A stretch of DNA of 64,000 nt from Caballeronia humi (lineage in GTDB: Bacteria; Pseudomonadota; Gammaproteobacteria; Burkholderiales; Burkholderiaceae), in NCBI RefSeq assembly GCF_001544475.1, contig NZ_FCNW02000011.1, positions 1 through 64,000 on the forward strand, given 5' to 3'. A model generated the notes under the pieces. That model ran no database searches. It saw nothing but the letters and a program-made list of their open reading frames with translations, and was not told where the DNA came from. Below are positions 61,846 to 64,000 of the stretch, in pieces. The translations under genes and the position numbers were made by a program. The stretch's first letter is position 1. The number at the start of each line of letters is the position of its first letter.

Positions 61846-63351
61846 ATGAAGCCGATCTGGATAGTAGACGACGACCAATCCATCCGCTGGGTGCTCGAAA
61901 AAGCCCTGGCACGCGAGAATTTCGCGACGCGCAGCTTTTCCGGCGTGCGCGACGCTCTCGCCGCGCTCGAGCAGGAGAGCCCGCAAGTGCTCGTGTCCGA
62001 CATCCGCATGCCGGGTGGCTCGGGGCTCGAATTGCTGCAAACCGTGCGCGACCGGCTACCAGGGCTGCCGGTCATCATCATGACCGCGTTCTCGGACCTC
62101 GACAGCGCCGTCGCCGCGTTCCAGGGCGGCGCGTTCGAGTACCTCGCGAAACCCTTCGACGTCGACAAGGCGGTGGAGCTGATCCGCCGCGCCGTCGACG
62201 AAAGCATGCGCGGCGAAGCGGCCTATGACGACCGCGTCACCGAGACGCCCGAGATGCTCGGCCAGGCGCCGGCGATGCAGGATATGTTCCGCGCAATCGG
62301 ACGTCTGTCGCATTCGGCCGCGACCGTGCTCATCACGGGCGAATCAGGCACCGGAAAGGAGCTTGTCGCCCGCGCGCTGCACCGACATAGCCCGCGCGCG
62401 AACGGTCCGTTCATCGCGCTCAACACGGCGGCGATCCCGAAGGACCTGCTGGAATCCGAACTTTTCGGGCACGAGCGCGGCGCGTTTACCGGCGCGCAGG
62501 CGATGCGCCAGGGTCGCTTCGAGCAGGCGGAGAACGGCACGCTCTTTCTCGACGAAATCGGCGACATGCCGTTCGACCTGCAGACGCGGCTGTTGCGCGT
62601 GCTCTCCGACGGGCAGTTTTATCGCGTCGGCGGCCACAACCCGCTGAAGGCGAACGTCCGCGTGATCGCCGCGACGCACCAGAATCTGGAATCGCGCGTG
62701 CGGCAAGGGTTGTTTCGCGAGGACTTGTATCACCGGCTCAACGTGATCCGGCTGCGATTGCCCGCGCTGCGCGAACGTAGCGAAGACATTCCGCTGCTCA
62801 CGCGTCACTTCCTGCAGAAAAGCGCGCGCGATCTCGGTGTCGAGCCGAAACGCGTTTCGGAGGAGGCGTTGGCTTATCTTGCTTCGCTGCCGTTTCCGGG
62901 CAACGTGCGGCAACTCGAAAACCTGTGCAACTGGCTGACGGTGATGGCGCCCGCGCAGACGATCGAGCAGAAGGACCTGCCGCCCGATCTCACGCCGACG
63001 CAGGAATACGCCGGCGAGAGCACGTCGCTCACGGCGAATTCCGAGACGAGCGGCGCGGTGTCCGCAAGCACCGGGCTTAACGGCACGTCGAGCGCGCCCG
63101 CGACGCTCAACGCCGCGCCGCCGGGCGTGCCGGTCAGCGTGTGGGAGAACGGTTTGCGCACGGAAGTCGCGCGGCTGTTGCGCGAGAACACGGCCGATGT
63201 CATGGACGAACTCGCGCGCCGGTTCGAGGCAGCCGTGATCCGCGAGGCGCTCGATTTCACGCGCGGCCGCAAGGTCGAGGCGGCGGAGCGGCTCGGCATC
63301 GGACGCAACACGATCACACGCAAGATCCAGGAACTGCATCTCGACGCCTGA
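61846..63351 (+). CDS. glnG: Nitrogen regulation response regulator NtrC
   Basis: A 501-residue sigma-54 activator. Receiver domain (1-120; Asp52 in LVSDIRMPGG), AAA+ domain (about 140-380; Walker A GESGTGKE at 165-172, the sigma-54 contact loop GAFTGA at 212-217, and NVRQLENLCNWL), then a low-complexity Ala/Thr/Ser linker (about 390-425), and a Fis-type helix-turn-helix at the end (ALDFTRGRKVEAAERLGIGR). The start MKPIWIVDDD at 61846 is chosen over an ATG 20 codons earlier. It activates glnA and other nitrogen genes through sites like those upstream of glnA. Confidence 0.96.
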   Translation: MKPIWIVDDDQSIRWVLEKALARENFATRSFSGVRDALAALEQESPQVLVSDIRMPGGSGLELLQTVRDRLPGLPVIIMTAFSDLDSAVAAFQGGAFEYLAKPFDVDKAVELIRRAVDESMRGEAAYDDRVTETPEMLGQAPAMQDMFRAIGRLSHSAATVLITGESGTGKELVARALHRHSPRANGPFIALNTAAIPKDLLESELFGHERGAFTGAQAMRQGRFEQAENGTLFLDEIGDMPFDLQTRLLRVLSDGQFYRVGGHNPLKANVRVIAATHQNLESRVRQGLFREDLYHRLNVIRLRLPALRERSEDIPLLTRHFLQKSARDLGVEPKRVSEEALAYLASLPFPGNVRQLENLCNWLTVMAPAQTIEQKDLPPDLTPTQEYAGESTSLTANSETSGAVSASTGLNGTSSAPATLNAAPPGVPVSVWENGLRTEVARLLRENTADVMDELARRFEAAVIREALDFTRGRKVEAAERLGIGRNTITRKIQELHLDA

Positions 63352-63371
63352 TTGACGGGCGTCTCAAAAAA

Positions 63372-64000
63372 TCAGCCGATCGTCGCGATCACGGGCGCGT
63401 GATCCGACGGCTGCTCCCACTTGCGCGGCACTTTATCGACTTCGCAGGCCGAGCACGTCGCAGCAAGTTCCGCCGACAACAAAATGTGATCGATCCGCAG
63501 CCCCGCATTGCGGCGGAACGCGAGCATCCGGTAGTCCCACCACGTAAAGAGTTTTTCGGGCTGCTCGAACTGGCGGAAGGAATCGGTCAGGCCGAGCCCG
63601 ACGAGCCGCACGAATTGCGCGCGCTCTTCCGGCGAAACGAGGTTCTGGCCCTCCCACGCTTTCGGATCATGCACGTCGCGGTCTTCGGGCGCGATGTTGT
63701 AGTCGCCGAGAAGCGCGAGCTTCGGGTGCACCTTCATCTCGTCGATGAGCCAGTCGTGCAGCGCGTCCAGCCAGCGCATCTTGTAGGCAAATTTCTCGCT
63801 GCCGACGGCCTGCCCGTTCGGAAAGTACGCCGACACGATCCGCACGCCGTCAATGGTCGCGGCGATTACGCGCTGCTGCGGGTCGTCGAAGCCGGGGATG
63901 TTGCGCACGACGCTGCCTTCATCGACCGTTACGCCGTCGCGCACGAGAATGCCGACGCCGTTATACGTCTTCTGGCCGGCGAACCAGCTTTTGTAGCCGG
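63372..64000 (-). CDS. xth: Exodeoxyribonuclease III (5' end beyond window)
   Basis: The last 209 codons of an AP endonuclease/exonuclease III, running in from the right edge. Recognised blocks: SWFAGQKTYNGVGILV, LLGDYNIAPEDRDVHDP, DSFRQFEQPEKLFTWWDYRM, LRIDHILLSAEL and QPSDHAPVIATI, the latter containing the catalytic histidine of the family. It removes abasic sites and 3' blocks during base-excision repair. The translation start is outside the window, so the apparent ATG at 63944 is internal. Confidence 0.96.
   Translation of the reverse strand, partial: GYKSWFAGQKTYNGVGILVRDGVTVDEGSVVRNIPGFDDPQQRVIAATIDGVRIVSAYFPNGQAVGSEKFAYKMRWLDALHDWLIDEMKVHPKLALLGDYNIAPEDRDVHDPKAWEGQNLVSPEERAQFVRLVGLGLTDSFRQFEQPEKLFTWWDYRMLAFRRNAGLRIDHILLSAELAATCSACEVDKVPRKWEQPSDHAPVIATIG

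Overview
The window is a contiguous piece of a high-GC beta-proteobacterial chromosome. Gene content and protein sequences point to Burkholderiaceae, most like Paraburkholderia or Caballeronia: the threonyl-tRNA synthetase / infC / rpmI / rplT / pheS / pheT / ihfA / merR string, the beta-ketoadipate operon under an IclR regulator, YadA-type adhesins, argA divergent from hrpA, and a glnA-glnL-glnG block. The genus is inferred from protein resemblance, not measured. No rRNA genes, insertion sequences, prophage or CRISPR arrays were seen; the region is mostly core chromosome with two accessory surface-adhesin islands.

Layout. 0-7.4 kb: start of an ETF-ubiquinone oxidoreductase gene (minus strand, cut by the window edge), a short-chain dehydrogenase, a hotdog thioesterase, a PAS-LuxR regulator divergent from a succinyl-CoA:3-ketoacid CoA-transferase pair (scoAB), an alpha/beta hydrolase, a RidA-family protein and a RelA-type (p)ppGpp synthetase. 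7.5-15.7 kb: tRNA-Val, then the translation cluster thrS-infC-rpmI-rplT-pheS-pheT-ihfA and a MerR regulator; infC uses a non-AUG (ATC) start. 15.9-19.3 kb: tRNA-Pro, a small membrane protein and three regulators (two LysR, one IclR of PcaR/PobR type). 19.6-24.8 kb: pcaI-pcaJ-pcaF-pcaB-pcaD-pcaC, nearly the whole protocatechuate branch below ring cleavage, without pcaGH in the window.

25-34 kb: a trimeric autotransporter without the usual extended signal peptide, a 39-residue membrane protein, two small lipoproteins, thiC with its TPP riboswitch, a DMT-family exporter and an entericidin-type lipoprotein. 34-40 kb: a stress/signalling neighbourhood (histidine kinase, two DUF1328 membrane proteins, a ferritin-like protein, two response regulators, an MFS exporter). 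40-50 kb: tRNA-Leu, small secreted proteins, a phosphoesterase, a ProP-type MFS transporter, yggX, argA and a very long hrpA. 50-54 kb: a second trimeric autotransporter followed by a BamE-like lipoprotein in the same direction, a plausible adhesin plus assembly-factor operon. 54-58.6 kb: a secreted beta-propeller, a sterol-desaturase-family hydroxylase, an EI24-family membrane protein, a CinA-like protein and a rhodanese. 58.6-63.4 kb: glnA-glnL-glnG, with two NtrC-like sites and a sigma-54 promoter in front of glnA. The window closes inside an exonuclease III gene.

The least explained signal is a small dispersed hairpin element: two tandem 50-nt-period copies directly upstream of pcaI and a third, inverted copy 37 kb away between a hydroxylase gene and an EI24 gene. 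All share the flanks GCATGGG and CGACA around a variable but self-complementary core. Other points worth attention are the adhesin/lipoprotein pair, the unusual first adhesin, a gene remnant at 33.5 kb, and the virtually leaderless hrpA start.
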